A stretch of DNA of 41,062 bases from Vogesella fluminis (GTDB taxonomy: Bacteria > Pseudomonadota > Gammaproteobacteria > Burkholderiales > Chromobacteriaceae), in assembly GCF_014652335.1 (NCBI RefSeq), contig NZ_BMYP01000013.1, forward strand, positions 54,367 to 95,428, given 5' to 3'. This document shows, piece after piece, positions 7,367 through 18,979 of the stretch (the stretch's first letter is position 1; each line of letters opens with the position of its first letter). Made by a program: the position numbers and the translations under genes. Under the pieces are notes generated by a model that did no database searches, was not told the DNA's origin, and saw nothing but the letters and a program-made list of their open reading frames with translations.

Positions 7367-7600
7367 TTACAGCTCGCCGCGAGCACGCAGGTCGGCCAGA
7401 ACGGCGTCGATGCCTACCTTATCGATGGTACGCAGTGCTGCGTTAGAAATACGCAGACGCACCCAACGATTTTCGCTCTCTACCCAGAACTTGCGATATT
7501 GCAGGTTAGGCAGAAAACGACGCTTGGTCTTGTTATTGGCGTGGGACACATTGTTCCCGGTCATCGGACGCTTGCCGGTGACTTTGCAAACACGCGCCAT
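7367..7600 (-). CDS. rpmB: 50S ribosomal protein L28
   Basis: 77 residues starting [34 protein letters not shown], the conserved L28 N-terminus, with the typical length of 77-78. GGGAGTG precedes the ATG. It is the first gene of the rpmB-rpmG operon and has a recognisable sigma-70 promoter 36-65 bases upstream of its start codon. Confidence 0.98.
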   Translation of the reverse strand: MARVCKVTGKRPMTGNNVSHANNKTKRRFLPNLQYRKFWVESENRWVRLRISNAALRTIDKVGIDAVLADLRARGEL

Positions 7601-7635
7601 GGTTCATCACTCCCAAAAGCCGGTATAAAAATGAA

Positions 7636-7665
7636 CTTATACCATATTAAGAAGCCATTCGACAA
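7636..7665 (-). promoter_or_regulatory. Sigma-70 promoter of rpmB-rpmG
   Basis: On the minus strand TTGTCG (7665-7660) and TATAAG (7641-7636) are separated by 18 bases; the -10 lies 36 bases before the rpmB ATG. Confidence 0.6.
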
Positions 7666-7888
7666 GACGGCGCCCTGCCGTAACCCCGACAGTATCACCC
7701 GCCATGCTTGAGCGGCCAAAAGAATCCGCAATCATACAACAAGGCGCCGCCATGCGCACGCTTTAATTGTCATGCAACACGGACAGCAACGGGAACTGTC
7801 GCGTGCATCACGAAATATGCACCATCCGCCACATGCGACACCGGCCGAACGGTTACAGACAAACAGCAGGCCGCCATAGCATTTCCCA

Positions 7889-9585
<1,697 letters not shown>

Positions 9586-9592
9586 TGCCATC

Positions 9593-9624
9593 CAGGGTTG
9601 GCCGCAGCACTGCGGCCAACCCTG
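9593..9624 (+). terminator. Motif-pair hairpin after pyrG
   Basis: Two head-to-head copies give a perfect 15-bp stem (9593-9607 with 9610-9624), followed by UUU. It starts 7 bases after the pyrG stop codon and lies between two genes of an expected operon, so it is probably a partial terminator. Confidence 0.75.
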
Positions 9625-9647
9625 TTTCCAGCTGAAGGACACACACC

Positions 9648-10499
9648 ATGAAACTCGCCGGATTCGAAGTCGGTCTTGACCACCCGCTGTTCCTGATCGC
9701 CGGTCCCTGCGTGATCGAGAGCGAACAGATGGCGCTGGACACCGCCGGTCAGCTGAAGGAAATCGCCAGCGAACTGGGCATCAACTTCATCTACAAGTCC
9801 AGTTTCGACAAGGCCAACCGCTCCTCCGGCAAGTCGTTCCGCGGCTTCGGCATGGAACAGGGCCTGCGCATCCTGGACGAAGTCCGTCGCCAGATCGGCG
9901 TGCCGGTGCTGACCGACGTGCACACCGAGGAACAGGTGCCGCACGTTGCCGCCGTCGTCGACGTGCTGCAGACCCCGGCCTTCCTTGCGCGCCAGACCGA
10001 CTTCATCCGCGCCGTCGCCGTGTGCGGCAAGCCGGTGAACATCAAGAAGGGCCAGTTCATGGCGCCGGGTGACATGAAGCACGTGATCGACAAGGCACGC
10101 GAAGCCGCGCTGGAAGCCGGCCTCGACCCCGACAGCTTCATGGCCTGCGAGCGCGGCGCCTCCTTCGGCTACAACAACCTGGTGTCCGACATGCGCTCGC
10201 TGGCGATCATGCGCGAGACCGGTTGCCCGGTGGTGTACGACGCCACCCACTCGGTACAGCTGCCCGGCGGCCAGGGCACCAGCTCCGGCGGCCAGCGCGA
10301 ATTCGTGCCGGTACTGGCGCGTGCCGCGGTGGCCACCGGCATCGCCGGCCTGTTCATGGAGACCCATCCGGACCCGGCCAAGGCCATGTCCGACGGCCCC
10401 AACGCCTGGCCGCTGCCGCGCATGAAAGAGCTGCTGCACACGCTCAAGCAGATCGATGCGCTGGTCAAGGGCCAGCCGTTTGCCGAACAAACGCTGTAA
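9648..10499 (+). CDS. kdsA: 3-deoxy-8-phosphooctulonate (KDO-8-P) synthase, metal-dependent type
   Basis: 283 residues. It condenses PEP with arabinose 5-phosphate for the lipopolysaccharide inner core. IAGPCVIES carries Cys21 where the Escherichia coli and Neisseria enzymes have Asn; Cys at this place marks the metal-dependent class known from Aquifex. [11 protein letters not shown], the arabinose-5-phosphate-binding motif, and [18 protein letters not shown] are intact, and [20 protein letters not shown] holds the other expected metal ligands (Glu and Asp). GAAGGA precedes the ATG. It lies between pyrG and eno. Confidence 0.98.
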   Translation: MKLAGFEVGLDHPLFLIAGPCVIESEQMALDTAGQLKEIASELGINFIYKSSFDKANRSSGKSFRGFGMEQGLRILDEVRRQIGVPVLTDVHTEEQVPHVAAVVDVLQTPAFLARQTDFIRAVAVCGKPVNIKKGQFMAPGDMKHVIDKAREAALEAGLDPDSFMACERGASFGYNNLVSDMRSLAIMRETGCPVVYDATHSVQLPGGQGTSSGGQREFVPVLARAAVATGIAGLFMETHPDPAKAMSDGPNAWPLPRMKELLHTLKQIDALVKGQPFAEQTL

Positions 10500-10507
10500 C
10501 AGGTTGA

Positions 10508-11869
<1,362 letters not shown>

Positions 11870-11872
11870 GCA

Positions 11873-12166
11873 ATGCGCTGGCTGACCCTGACGCTGATTG
11901 TCCTGATCGCTGCCCTGCAATGGCCACTCTGGCTAGGCAAGGGCAGCTGGCTCAGGGTCTGGCAACTCGACTCCCAGGTCGAGGAACAACGTGCGGCCAA
12001 CGCAGTCCTGGTTGGCCGCAACGCCGCACTTGATGCGGAAGTACGCGACCTGAAGCAAGGATCGGCCGCAATTGAAGAGCGGGCGCGTAATGAACTTGGT
12101 ATGATCCGTAACAACGAGGTGTTTTTTCAGTTGCTGGACAATAGCACAGCCTCGGAGACTCCATAG
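11873..12166 (+). CDS. ftsB: Cell division protein FtsB
   Basis: 97 residues. One N-terminal membrane helix (about 4-21, [19 protein letters not shown]) is followed by a periplasmic coiled coil (about 28-65) and the conserved [18 protein letters not shown] segment. FtsB bridges FtsL and FtsQ in the divisome. Position directly after eno is standard in beta- and gammaproteobacteria. Codons 40-50 are made of two head-to-head copies of the dispersed motif (11992 and 12011), coding [13 protein letters not shown] inside the coiled coil. Confidence 0.95.
   Translation: MRWLTLTLIVLIAALQWPLWLGKGSWLRVWQLDSQVEEQRAANAVLVGRNAALDAEVRDLKQGSAAIEERARNELGMIRNNEVFFQLLDNSTASETP
11992..12020 (+). repeat. Head-to-head motif pair inside ftsB
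   Basis: Exact TGCGGCCAAC (11992-12001) and GTTGGCCGCA (12011-12020) stand 9 bases apart within the reading frame. A hairpin could form in the mRNA, but translation would be expected to keep it open. Confidence 0.85.
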
Positions 12167-12177
12167 CCGCACCGGCT

Positions 12178-12208
12178 TTGACCTTCACTGCAGGCTCAAA
12201 AACATAAT
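12178..12208 (+). promoter_or_regulatory. Possible promoter of the diguanylate cyclase gene
   Basis: TTGACC (12178-12183) and CATAAT (12203-12208) are 19 bases apart. The -10 overlaps the upstream candidate ATG at 12207, which supports translation from 12240. Confidence 0.4.
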
Positions 12209-12239
12209 GGCTGCTTATAAAAGCTCCAGGGTCTGGTCC

Positions 12240-14027
12240 ATGACGACGCACAATCCAATCGACACCGCGCGCGAGACGCTGAAACAGCTGACGCAGCGCA
12301 AACTCCTCCCGACTCCCGACAATTTCGAACGCGTTTACAGCGAAATCATGGGCATCCCCGTCGATGCCCGCACCAACAAACTGGCAGACCTGCTGCTGCG
12401 CGCCTACGAGAGCCTGCCGGCAGAAGACGCCTCCGCCAAGATCGCCATCGCCAAGCTGCGTCGCGCCATCGACGATGAAAAATGGGAACTGGTACCGCAG
12501 CTGACGCTGGAACTGGCCGATCTCAACAGCCGCAACCGCCAGCTGACACAAAACTGGGGCAGTTTGCTGCAGGACCTGATGAAGGCCTGGGAGCTACGCA
12601 ACCCGGCCCTGAGCCAGAGCTACAAGCAGGCAGCACTGGAACGGGTGCTGCTGTCCTTCGGCAACACCCCGGACGAACTCAACGAAAAACTGCACAACCT
12701 GGTGAAAAGCTGGCTGCAGCCCGCCGCCGGCCAGGACGAGGAACAAGAAACCGGTACCGCCCGCAACAATACCGAGACCACCGTCGCTACGCCTGTCCAC
12801 GAGACAAACGATGGCGACCGCAGCCAGGTATGGAAGGACATTTTCGACTACACCCTCAAGTTCGGCATCGAGCCGCGACTGGTGCACTATCCGGAACTGT
12901 CGCAGCATTTCAGCGATACCCGCACTGCACTGGCCAGCATCAGCAGCAGCCACGATATCGACAATTTCTTCCCGCAGTTGCGCGGCTTCCTGATCCGCCT
13001 CGAACTGCAGGCGCAGGACGACGAACGGCTGGTCACCGGGCTGTCCAACCTGATGCAGCTGATGCTGCAGAATGTTGCCGAGCTGAACCAGTCTGACAGC
13101 TACCTGGTCGGTCAGATCAGCGGTCTGCAGCAGATCCTGGCGCAGCCCAACATCTCGATCCAGCACATCTATCAGCTGGAGGCCAGCCTCAAGGAAGTGA
13201 TCCACAAACAGGGCAAGCTGAAGCATTCGCTGGACGAAGCCACCAGCTCGCTGCGCGCACTGTTGGATACCTTCCTCGACAAGCTGTCGTTGATGAGCAA
13301 CAGCACCGGCGATTTCCAGCAACGCCTGCACAGCCACAGCGAAAACATCCGTAGCACCCGTGACGTCAACCAGTTGAACAGCATCCTGCAGTCATTGCTG
13401 AGCGATACTGCCGACATGCAGACCAACCTCAGTGAATCGCATGGCGAACTGCTGGCAGCACGCAACGAGGTGCATAGCGCGCAGCAGCGCATCAGCGAAC
13501 TGGAGCAGGCGCTGGAAGCGGCCAGTGCCAAGATCAAGGAAGACCAGCTCACCGGCGCCTACAACCGCCGCGGCCTGGAAGAACACTTCGAACGCGAGAT
13601 CAGCCGCGCCAAGCGCAGTGGTCAGCCGTTGTCGGTGGCACTGATCGATGTCGACAACTTCAAGCAGCTGAACGACCGTTACGGCCACCTGACCGGTGAC
13701 GATGTGCTCAAGTATCTGGTCGAGCTGATGCATCGCTCAATGCGCAGCTCGGACATCGTCGCCCGCTTCGGCGGCGAGGAATTCGTGGTGCTGCTGCCGG
13801 ATACCGGCATCAGCGAAGCCATCGAACTGGTGCAGCGCCTGCAGCGCGAGCTGACCAAGAACTTCTTCCTCGCCAATCAGGACCGGCTGGTAGTGACCTT
13901 CAGTGCCGGCGTCGCACAGTGGCACCTTGGCGAATGCGACACCGACGTGATCGAACGTGCCGACGGCGCCATGTACCGCGCCAAGCTGGCCGGCAAGAAC
14001 CGCACCCTGTCGGCGGAAACACCCTGA
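12240..14027 (+). CDS. Diguanylate cyclase (GGDEF domain) with N-terminal helical region
   Basis: 595 residues from the ATG at 12240 (an ATG at 12207 is in frame but overlaps a likely -10 box). The first ~420 residues are helical with no membrane segment or signal peptide and no sensor domain I recognise; a coiled coil (about 385-430) leads into the GGDEF domain. GGEEF is intact (residues 511-515) and RSSD at 502-505, five residues earlier, is the product-inhibition I-site. DQLTGAYNRRGLEEHF begins the domain. It should make cyclic di-GMP in the cytoplasm; the signal sensed is unknown. Confidence 0.92.
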   Translation: MTTHNPIDTARETLKQLTQRKLLPTPDNFERVYSEIMGIPVDARTNKLADLLLRAYESLPAEDASAKIAIAKLRRAIDDEKWELVPQLTLELADLNSRNRQLTQNWGSLLQDLMKAWELRNPALSQSYKQAALERVLLSFGNTPDELNEKLHNLVKSWLQPAAGQDEEQETGTARNNTETTVATPVHETNDGDRSQVWKDIFDYTLKFGIEPRLVHYPELSQHFSDTRTALASISSSHDIDNFFPQLRGFLIRLELQAQDDERLVTGLSNLMQLMLQNVAELNQSDSYLVGQISGLQQILAQPNISIQHIYQLEASLKEVIHKQGKLKHSLDEATSSLRALLDTFLDKLSLMSNSTGDFQQRLHSHSENIRSTRDVNQLNSILQSLLSDTADMQTNLSESHGELLAARNEVHSAQQRISELEQALEAASAKIKEDQLTGAYNRRGLEEHFEREISRAKRSGQPLSVALIDVDNFKQLNDRYGHLTGDDVLKYLVELMHRSMRSSDIVARFGGEEFVVLLPDTGISEAIELVQRLQRELTKNFFLANQDRLVVTFSAGVAQWHLGECDTDVIERADGAMYRAKLAGKNRTLSAETP

Positions 14028-14037
14028 CCTTACCCAA

Positions 14038-14066
14038 CGGGCGGCCGCACCGGTGCGTGCCGCCCG
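14038..14066 (+). terminator. Long GC-rich hairpin after the diguanylate cyclase gene
   Basis: Arms CGGGCGGC (14038-14045) and GCCGCCCG (14059-14066) continue into CGCACC/GGTGCG with one bulged base. It starts 10 bases after the stop. No U-tract follows. Confidence 0.5.
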
Positions 14067-14107
14067 CCTGTCCAGTCCCCGCCCCGCAATCGCGGACCAG
14101 CCACCCC

Positions 14108-14122
14108 AAGGTTGGCCGCAAG
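14108..14122 (+). repeat. Single copy of the GTTGGCCGCA dispersed motif
   Basis: AAGGTTGGCCGCAAG lies between the 3' ends of the convergent diguanylate cyclase and LysR genes. Confidence 0.85.
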
Positions 14123-14131
14123 CCTGTCCCG

Positions 14132-15022
14132 TCAGTCCCAGTAACCGGGGCTGCTGTAACGCTCCTTCAGGTAGTCGATGAACAACCGCACCCGCCCGGG
14201 CAGGAAGCGCCGCTGCGGCACCACCGCATACACCGGATAATCCGGCGACGAAAAGCGCTCCAGCACCGTCACCAGCCGGCCATCGGACAGGTCGTCCTTT
14301 ACCTCCCACAACGAACGCCACGCCAGTCCCAGCCCGGCCAGCGCCCAGTCGTGCAGCACTGCACCATCGTTGCACTCCAGCACGCCGCGCACGCGCAGGT
14401 TGAGCAGCTCGCCGTCGACCTTGAAGGTCCAGCCGCGGCTCTGGCTCTCACCCAGCGACAGGCAGTTGTGGCCGGCCAGATCCTCCAGCGTATGCGGGAT
14501 GCCGTGCCGCGCCAGATAGGCTGGCGATGCCACCACCACGCGGCGGTTTTCCGCCAGCCGCACCGCCACCAGCGAGGAATCGGCCAGATCGGAAATGCGG
14601 ATGGCGCAGTCGATGCGGTCGCGCGCCAGATCCACCAGCCGGTCGGACAGATCCAGCGTGACGCGCAGATCGGGATGCGCCTGCTGGAAGGAGGCGATGT
14701 GCGGGGCCACGTGGCGGCGACCAAAACCGGCCGGCGCCGACAGCCGCAGGTGGCCGCGGGCACGGCCGCTGCCGGAGGCCACCGCCGCCTCGGCCTCGGC
14801 CAACTCGGCCAGGATGCGCTGGCAATCCTCGAAAAAGGCGCTGCCCTCCTGCGTCAGCGTCACGCTGCGCGTGGTGCGCACCAGCAGCTTGACCCCCAGC
14901 CGCTCCTCCAGCGCATCCAGGCGCCGGCCTATCATCGCCGCCACCACGCTCTCCTGCCGCGCCGCCGCCGACAGGCTGCCCAGATTGACCACCGCGACAA
15001 AGGTTTCCATCTGCTTCAGCAC
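14132..15022 (-). CDS. LysR-family transcriptional regulator, divergent from aceB
   Basis: 296 residues. METFVAVVNLGSLSAAARQESVVAAMIGRRLDALEERLGVKLL is the winged helix-turn-helix; the effector domain runs from about residue 88 (GHLRLSAPAGFGRRH). The chosen start is a GTG at 15022, because GAGG stands 9 bases upstream and the product then begins MLKQMETF as in many close relatives; an ATG at 15010 is the alternative. It is of the CrgA/DhcR-like group by its SAPAGFGRRHVAPH pattern. It faces aceB across 165 bases, so aceB is the likely target; the effector is unknown. Confidence 0.9.
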   Translation of the reverse strand: MLKQMETFVAVVNLGSLSAAARQESVVAAMIGRRLDALEERLGVKLLVRTTRSVTLTQEGSAFFEDCQRILAELAEAEAAVASGSGRARGHLRLSAPAGFGRRHVAPHIASFQQAHPDLRVTLDLSDRLVDLARDRIDCAIRISDLADSSLVAVRLAENRRVVVASPAYLARHGIPHTLEDLAGHNCLSLGESQSRGWTFKVDGELLNLRVRGVLECNDGAVLHDWALAGLGLAWRSLWEVKDDLSDGRLVTVLERFSSPDYPVYAVVPQRRFLPGRVRLFIDYLKERYSSPGYWD

Positions 15023-15187
15023 CGGGCATTACCTCACAAAAAGTAAAATATGTTTCGCGATCTTACCGGATTTTCCCGTACTGCCGCATGCTAAACTGCC
15101 ATCGCAAAGCAAGCAGTTGCTAAGCAGGATCATAAATAAAAACAGAAACTTGCCGCCACCACCCGACAAGCACAGGAGAGAACACCC

Positions 15188-16783
15188 ATGACGCAGGTCC
15201 TGCCGCCAGGCGTACACATCAACGCCCCGGTCACCAGCACATTTGCCGGTATCCTTACCCCCGAGGCACTGGCCTTTGTCGCCACGCTGCATCGCCGCTT
15301 CGAGCCGCAACGCCGCGAGCTGATGCAGCGGCGCCAGCAGCGCCAGGCCAGCCTCGATGCCGGCACCCTGCCCGACTTCCTGCCGGAAACCGCCGCCATC
15401 CGCCAGGGCGACTGGCAGATCGCGCCGCTGCCGGCCGAGTTGCACGACCGCCGCGTCGAAATCACCGGTCCCGCCGAGCGCAAGGTGATGATCAACGCGC
15501 TGAACTCCGGCGCCAGCGTGTTCATGGTCGATTTCGAGGATGCGCAATGCCCGAGCTGGGACAACCAGCTGCAGGGCCAGATCAACCTGCGCGACGCCTG
15601 GCGCAAGACGCTGGCTTACCACGGCCACGACGGCCGCCACTACCGTCTCAATGACGACATCGCCACGCTGATGGTACGCCCGCGCGGCTGGCACCTGCCG
15701 GAAAAGCACCTGCTGATCGACGGCCAGATGGTCAACGGCGGCCTGTTCGATTTCGCGCTGTCGTACTTTCATAGTGCCGCCGAGCTGCACAAGGTTGGCC
15801 GCGCGCCCTACTACTACCTGCCCAAGCTGGAGTCGCACCTCGAGGCGCGGTTGTGGAACGATATTTTCATCTACGCCCAAGAGCTGCTGCAGCTGCCGCG
15901 CGGCAGCATCAAGGCCACCGCGATGATCGAGAACATCCTCGCCGCCTTCGAGATGGACGAAATCCTGTACGAGCTGCGCGAACACAGTGCCGGGCTCAAT
16001 GCCGGACGCTGGGACTACATCTTCAGCTGCATCAAGCACTTCCGTCACAATCGCGAGTTCTGTCTTGCCGACCGCGAGCGCATCACCATGCGCGTGCCCT
16101 TCATGCGCTCCTATACCCTGCAACTGATCAAGACCTGCCACCAGCGTGGCGCGCCGGCCATCGGCGGCATGTCGGCGCTGATCCCGATCAAGCACGACCC
16201 CAGCAGCAACGAGCTGGCGCTGGCCGAAATCCGCGCCGAAAAGGAACGCGACGCGCGCGACGGCTACGACGGTGGCTGGGTTGCCCATCCCGCGCTGGTG
16301 CCGCTGGCGCACGAGGCCTTCCGCAGCGTGCTGGGCAGTGCCGTGCACCAGTGGCAGCGCCAGCGCGACGACGTGCTGATCACCGCCGCCGACCTGCTCA
16401 ACTTCCAGCCGGAAACGCCGATCACCGAGCACGGCCTGCGCAACAACATCAACGTCGGCATCCAGTATCTCGGCGCCTGGTTCAGCGGCAACGGCTGCGT
16501 ACCGATCCACAACCTGCTGGAAGAGGCCGCCACCGCCGAGATCGCCCGCTCGCAGATCTGGCAATGGATACGCAGCCCGAAGGGGGTGCTGGACGACGGC
16601 CGCAAGGTGACGCTGGGCCTGTTTCGCGACCTGGCCGCCGACGAGATCAACAAGCTGCGCGCCGAGTACGGCAGCCGCTGGCGCCGCCAGTTCGAGGACG
16701 CGGCGCAGCTGTTCGACCTGCTGATCAGCAGCGACGAGTTCATCGACTTCCTGACCCTGCCCGGTAACGAGTATCTGGACTGA
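15188..16783 (+). CDS. aceB: Malate synthase A
   Basis: 531 residues, the usual length of the A-type enzyme. It joins glyoxylate and acetyl-CoA to malate in the glyoxylate shunt. VFMVDFEDAQCPSWDN, the MVRPRGWHLPEKH segment and the family signature EHSAGLNAGRWDYIFSCIK are present. GGAGAG precedes the ATG. Isocitrate lyase is not in the window. AAGGTTGGCCGC, the left twelve bases of the dispersed motif, occurs in frame at 15791 (KVGR). A clear terminator follows. Confidence 0.98.
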   Translation: MTQVLPPGVHINAPVTSTFAGILTPEALAFVATLHRRFEPQRRELMQRRQQRQASLDAGTLPDFLPETAAIRQGDWQIAPLPAELHDRRVEITGPAERKVMINALNSGASVFMVDFEDAQCPSWDNQLQGQINLRDAWRKTLAYHGHDGRHYRLNDDIATLMVRPRGWHLPEKHLLIDGQMVNGGLFDFALSYFHSAAELHKVGRAPYYYLPKLESHLEARLWNDIFIYAQELLQLPRGSIKATAMIENILAAFEMDEILYELREHSAGLNAGRWDYIFSCIKHFRHNREFCLADRERITMRVPFMRSYTLQLIKTCHQRGAPAIGGMSALIPIKHDPSSNELALAEIRAEKERDARDGYDGGWVAHPALVPLAHEAFRSVLGSAVHQWQRQRDDVLITAADLLNFQPETPITEHGLRNNINVGIQYLGAWFSGNGCVPIHNLLEEAATAEIARSQIWQWIRSPKGVLDDGRKVTLGLFRDLAADEINKLRAEYGSRWRRQFEDAAQLFDLLISSDEFIDFLTLPGNEYLD

Positions 16784-16820
16784 GCCGTCGCCCTGCCCAT
16801 TTTGATAGCAAACAGCGCCC

Positions 16821-16842
16821 AGGCCCCGTTATGGGGCCTTTT
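16821..16842 (+). terminator. Intrinsic terminator of aceB
   Basis: A 7-bp stem (16821-16827 with 16833-16839) is followed by UUUU, about 38 bases after the aceB stop. Confidence 0.88.
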
Positions 16843-16897
16843 CATTTCGCAATGCCCCAAGTAATGGCAGATTGCTTCTCTTGGATACAGTATTTGA

Positions 16898-16951
16898 AAT
16901 ATTATTGCGTCGCACAAGCTGAAATTACCGTCACTTTGCAATATCATTGCG
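16898..16951 (+). promoter_or_regulatory. Two 12-base direct repeats 42 bases apart before the ABC importer genes
   Basis: AATATTATTGCG (16898-16909) and AATATCATTGCG (16940-16951) differ at one base and are 42 bases apart, four helical turns. The second is part of the imperfect palindrome TTTGCAATATCATTGCGCAAA. They lie in an AT-rich stretch 50-105 bases before the start codon and look like tandem operator sites. Confidence 0.45.
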
Positions 16952-17002
16952 CAAAAGCCGCACTACCAAACCAACAATACCATCCAGAACAAAGGTATCG
17001 CC

Positions 17003-17971
17003 ATGATGCACCTCCCTCGCCACACCGCCCTGGCCGCACTGCTGGCCGCCAGCCTCAGCCCGTTCGCCACTGCCGCCGACATGAAATCGGTCGCCGTCAC
17101 CGCCATTGTGGAACACCCGGCGCTGGATGCCGCACGCAAGGGAGTGGAAGACGAGCTGAAGGCTGCCGGCTTCGAGGCCGGCAAGCAGATCAAATACCAG
17201 TACCAGAGCGCACAGGGCAATCCGGCCACCGCTGCGCAGATCGCCCGCAAGTTCATCGGTGACGGTCCGGACGTGATCGTGGCCATCGCCACGCCAAGCG
17301 CGCAGGCCGCCGTCGCCGGTACCCGCAGCATTCCGGTGGTGTTCACCGCGGTCACCGACCCGGTCGCCGCCAAGCTGGTACAGAGCTGGAAAGCCGGCAA
17401 CGGCAACGTCACCGGCGTCTCCGACATGCTCAAGCTGTCGTCGCAGGTTGACCTGATCGGCAAGGTGAGGCCGGGCGCCAAGCGCGTCGGCATGGTGTAC
17501 AGCCCGGGTGAGGTCAACTCGGTGATCGTGGCCAAGGAACTGAAGGCCGAGCTGGCCAAGCGCGGCATGACGCTGGTGGAAGCCCCGGCACCGCGCACCG
17601 TGGACGTGGCCCCGGCCGCCAAGAGCCTGATCGGCAAGGTCGACGTGATCTACACCAGCACCGACAACAACGTGGTGTCGACCTACGAGTCGCTGGTCGG
17701 CGTGGCGCAGCAGGCCAAGATCCCGCTGGTGGCCGCCGATACCGATTCGGTGAAGCGTGGCGCCACCGCGGCGCTGGGCCAGAACTACTACGACATCGGC
17801 CGCCAGACCGGCAAGCTGGTGGTGCGCATCCTGAAGGGCGAGAAAGCCGCCGCCATCGCACCGCAGGTCGGCGAAAAGCTGTCGCTGACGCTGAACCAGG
17901 GCGCGGCGCAAAAACAGGGCGTCACCCTGTCGCCGGCGCTGCTGAAGGAAGCCAAGGAAATCATCAAGTAA
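17003..17971 (+). CDS. ABC transporter substrate-binding protein, TrpX/ABC_sub_bind family
   Basis: 322 residues. A signal peptide (cleavage after PFATA, about residue 24) precedes an ABC_sub_bind fold: VAVTAIVEHPALDAARKGVEDELKAAGF, then IATPSAQAAVAGTRSIPVVFTAVTDPVAAKLV, and the late TSTDNNVVSTYESLVGVAQQAKIPLVAADTDSVKRGA that lines the ligand cleft. Members are linked to tryptophan or tyrosine uptake (TrpXYZ) in other bacteria; the substrate here is not shown. Permease and ATPase genes follow. A motif-pair hairpin after the stop may set the higher level of this component. Confidence 0.9.
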   Translation: MMHLPRHTALAALLAASLSPFATAADMKSVAVTAIVEHPALDAARKGVEDELKAAGFEAGKQIKYQYQSAQGNPATAAQIARKFIGDGPDVIVAIATPSAQAAVAGTRSIPVVFTAVTDPVAAKLVQSWKAGNGNVTGVSDMLKLSSQVDLIGKVRPGAKRVGMVYSPGEVNSVIVAKELKAELAKRGMTLVEAPAPRTVDVAPAAKSLIGKVDVIYTSTDNNVVSTYESLVGVAQQAKIPLVAADTDSVKRGATAALGQNYYDIGRQTGKLVVRILKGEKAAAIAPQVGEKLSLTLNQGAAQKQGVTLSPALLKEAKEIIK

Positions 17972-17977
17972 TGCCAA

Positions 17978-18007
17978 CGTTGGCCGCAGCCACCGTTGCG
18001 GCCAACC
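17978..18007 (+). terminator. Motif-pair hairpin between binding-protein and permease genes
   Basis: Exact GTTGGCCGCA (17979-17988) and TGCGGCCAAC (17997-18006) pair with an 8-base loop. It starts 7 bases after the stop and lies inside the transporter operon. Confidence 0.6.
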
Positions 18008-18079
18008 TTGTTCACCCCGCGCTCCGCGATGCCCGATTACCGATTGGCGCACAGGAGCGCTTGTTATTGCAGGTAAGCC

Positions 18080-18979
18080 ATGACCCCTATCGCGTTGATG
18101 GGTGCCCTGGAAATCGGTCTGATCTTTGCGCTGGTGGCGCTGGGCGTGCTGATTTCCTTCCGCATCCTTGATTTCCCCGACCTCACCGCCGACGGCAGCT
18201 TCCCGCTGGGCGGCGCCGTCGCCGCCACCCTGATCGCCGGCGGCCACGACCCGTGGCTGGCCTGCGGCTTCGGCGCGCTGGCCGGCGCCGTGTCCGGCCT
18301 GGTCACCGCCTGGCTGCACGTGCGCCTCAACATCCTGCAGTTGCTGGCCAGCATCCTGGTGATGATCGCACTGTACTCGATCAACCTGCGCATCATGGGC
18401 GCGCCCAACATGCCGCTGATCGGCTCGCCGACGGTGTTCGCGCCGTTCATCGGCGAGGCGCTGGAAAACAGCTGGCTGGTGCAGCCGGCGGTGCTGGCAG
18501 TGATCATCGTCGCCGCCAAGATCGCGCTGGACCTGTTCTTTGCGTCGCAGACCGGCCTCGCGATGCGCGCCACCGGTGCCAACCCGCGCATGGCGCGGGC
18601 GCAGGGCGTGGCCACCGAGCGCATGGTGCTGTCCGGCATGGCGCTGTCCAATGCGCTGATCGCGCTGGCCGGCGCACTGTATGTGCAGACCCAGGGCGGC
18701 GCCGATGTATCCATGGGCGTCGGCACCATCGTGGTGGGGTTGGCCGCGGTGATCATCGGCGAAACCCTGCTGCCGTCGCGCAAGCTGTGGGTGATCACGC
18801 TGGCCACCATCATCGGCGCCCTGCTCTATCGCCTGCTGATCGCGGTGGCGCTGAACGCCGACTTCATCGGCCTGCAGGCGCAGGACCTGAACCTGATCAC
18901 CGCGCTGCTGGTGGGTGGCGCGCTGGTGCTGCCACAACTGAAAGCCAAACTGCGCCGCAAAGGAGGTAAAGCATCATGA
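18080..18979 (+). CDS. ABC transporter permease (BPD_transp_2 family)
   Basis: 299 residues with about eight hydrophobic helices. The start MTPIALMGALEIGLIFALVALGVLISFRILDFPDLTADGSFPLGGAVAA is the characteristic N-terminus of permeases paired with ABC_sub_bind proteins. GLAMRATGANPRMARAQGV is the cytoplasmic coupling loop that contacts the ATPase. AGG at 6 bases precedes the ATG. Its stop overlaps the start of the ATPase gene by four bases (ATGA), so the two are translationally coupled. Confidence 0.93.
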   Translation: MTPIALMGALEIGLIFALVALGVLISFRILDFPDLTADGSFPLGGAVAATLIAGGHDPWLACGFGALAGAVSGLVTAWLHVRLNILQLLASILVMIALYSINLRIMGAPNMPLIGSPTVFAPFIGEALENSWLVQPAVLAVIIVAAKIALDLFFASQTGLAMRATGANPRMARAQGVATERMVLSGMALSNALIALAGALYVQTQGGADVSMGVGTIVVGLAAVIIGETLLPSRKLWVITLATIIGALLYRLLIAVALNADFIGLQAQDLNLITALLVGGALVLPQLKAKLRRKGGKAS

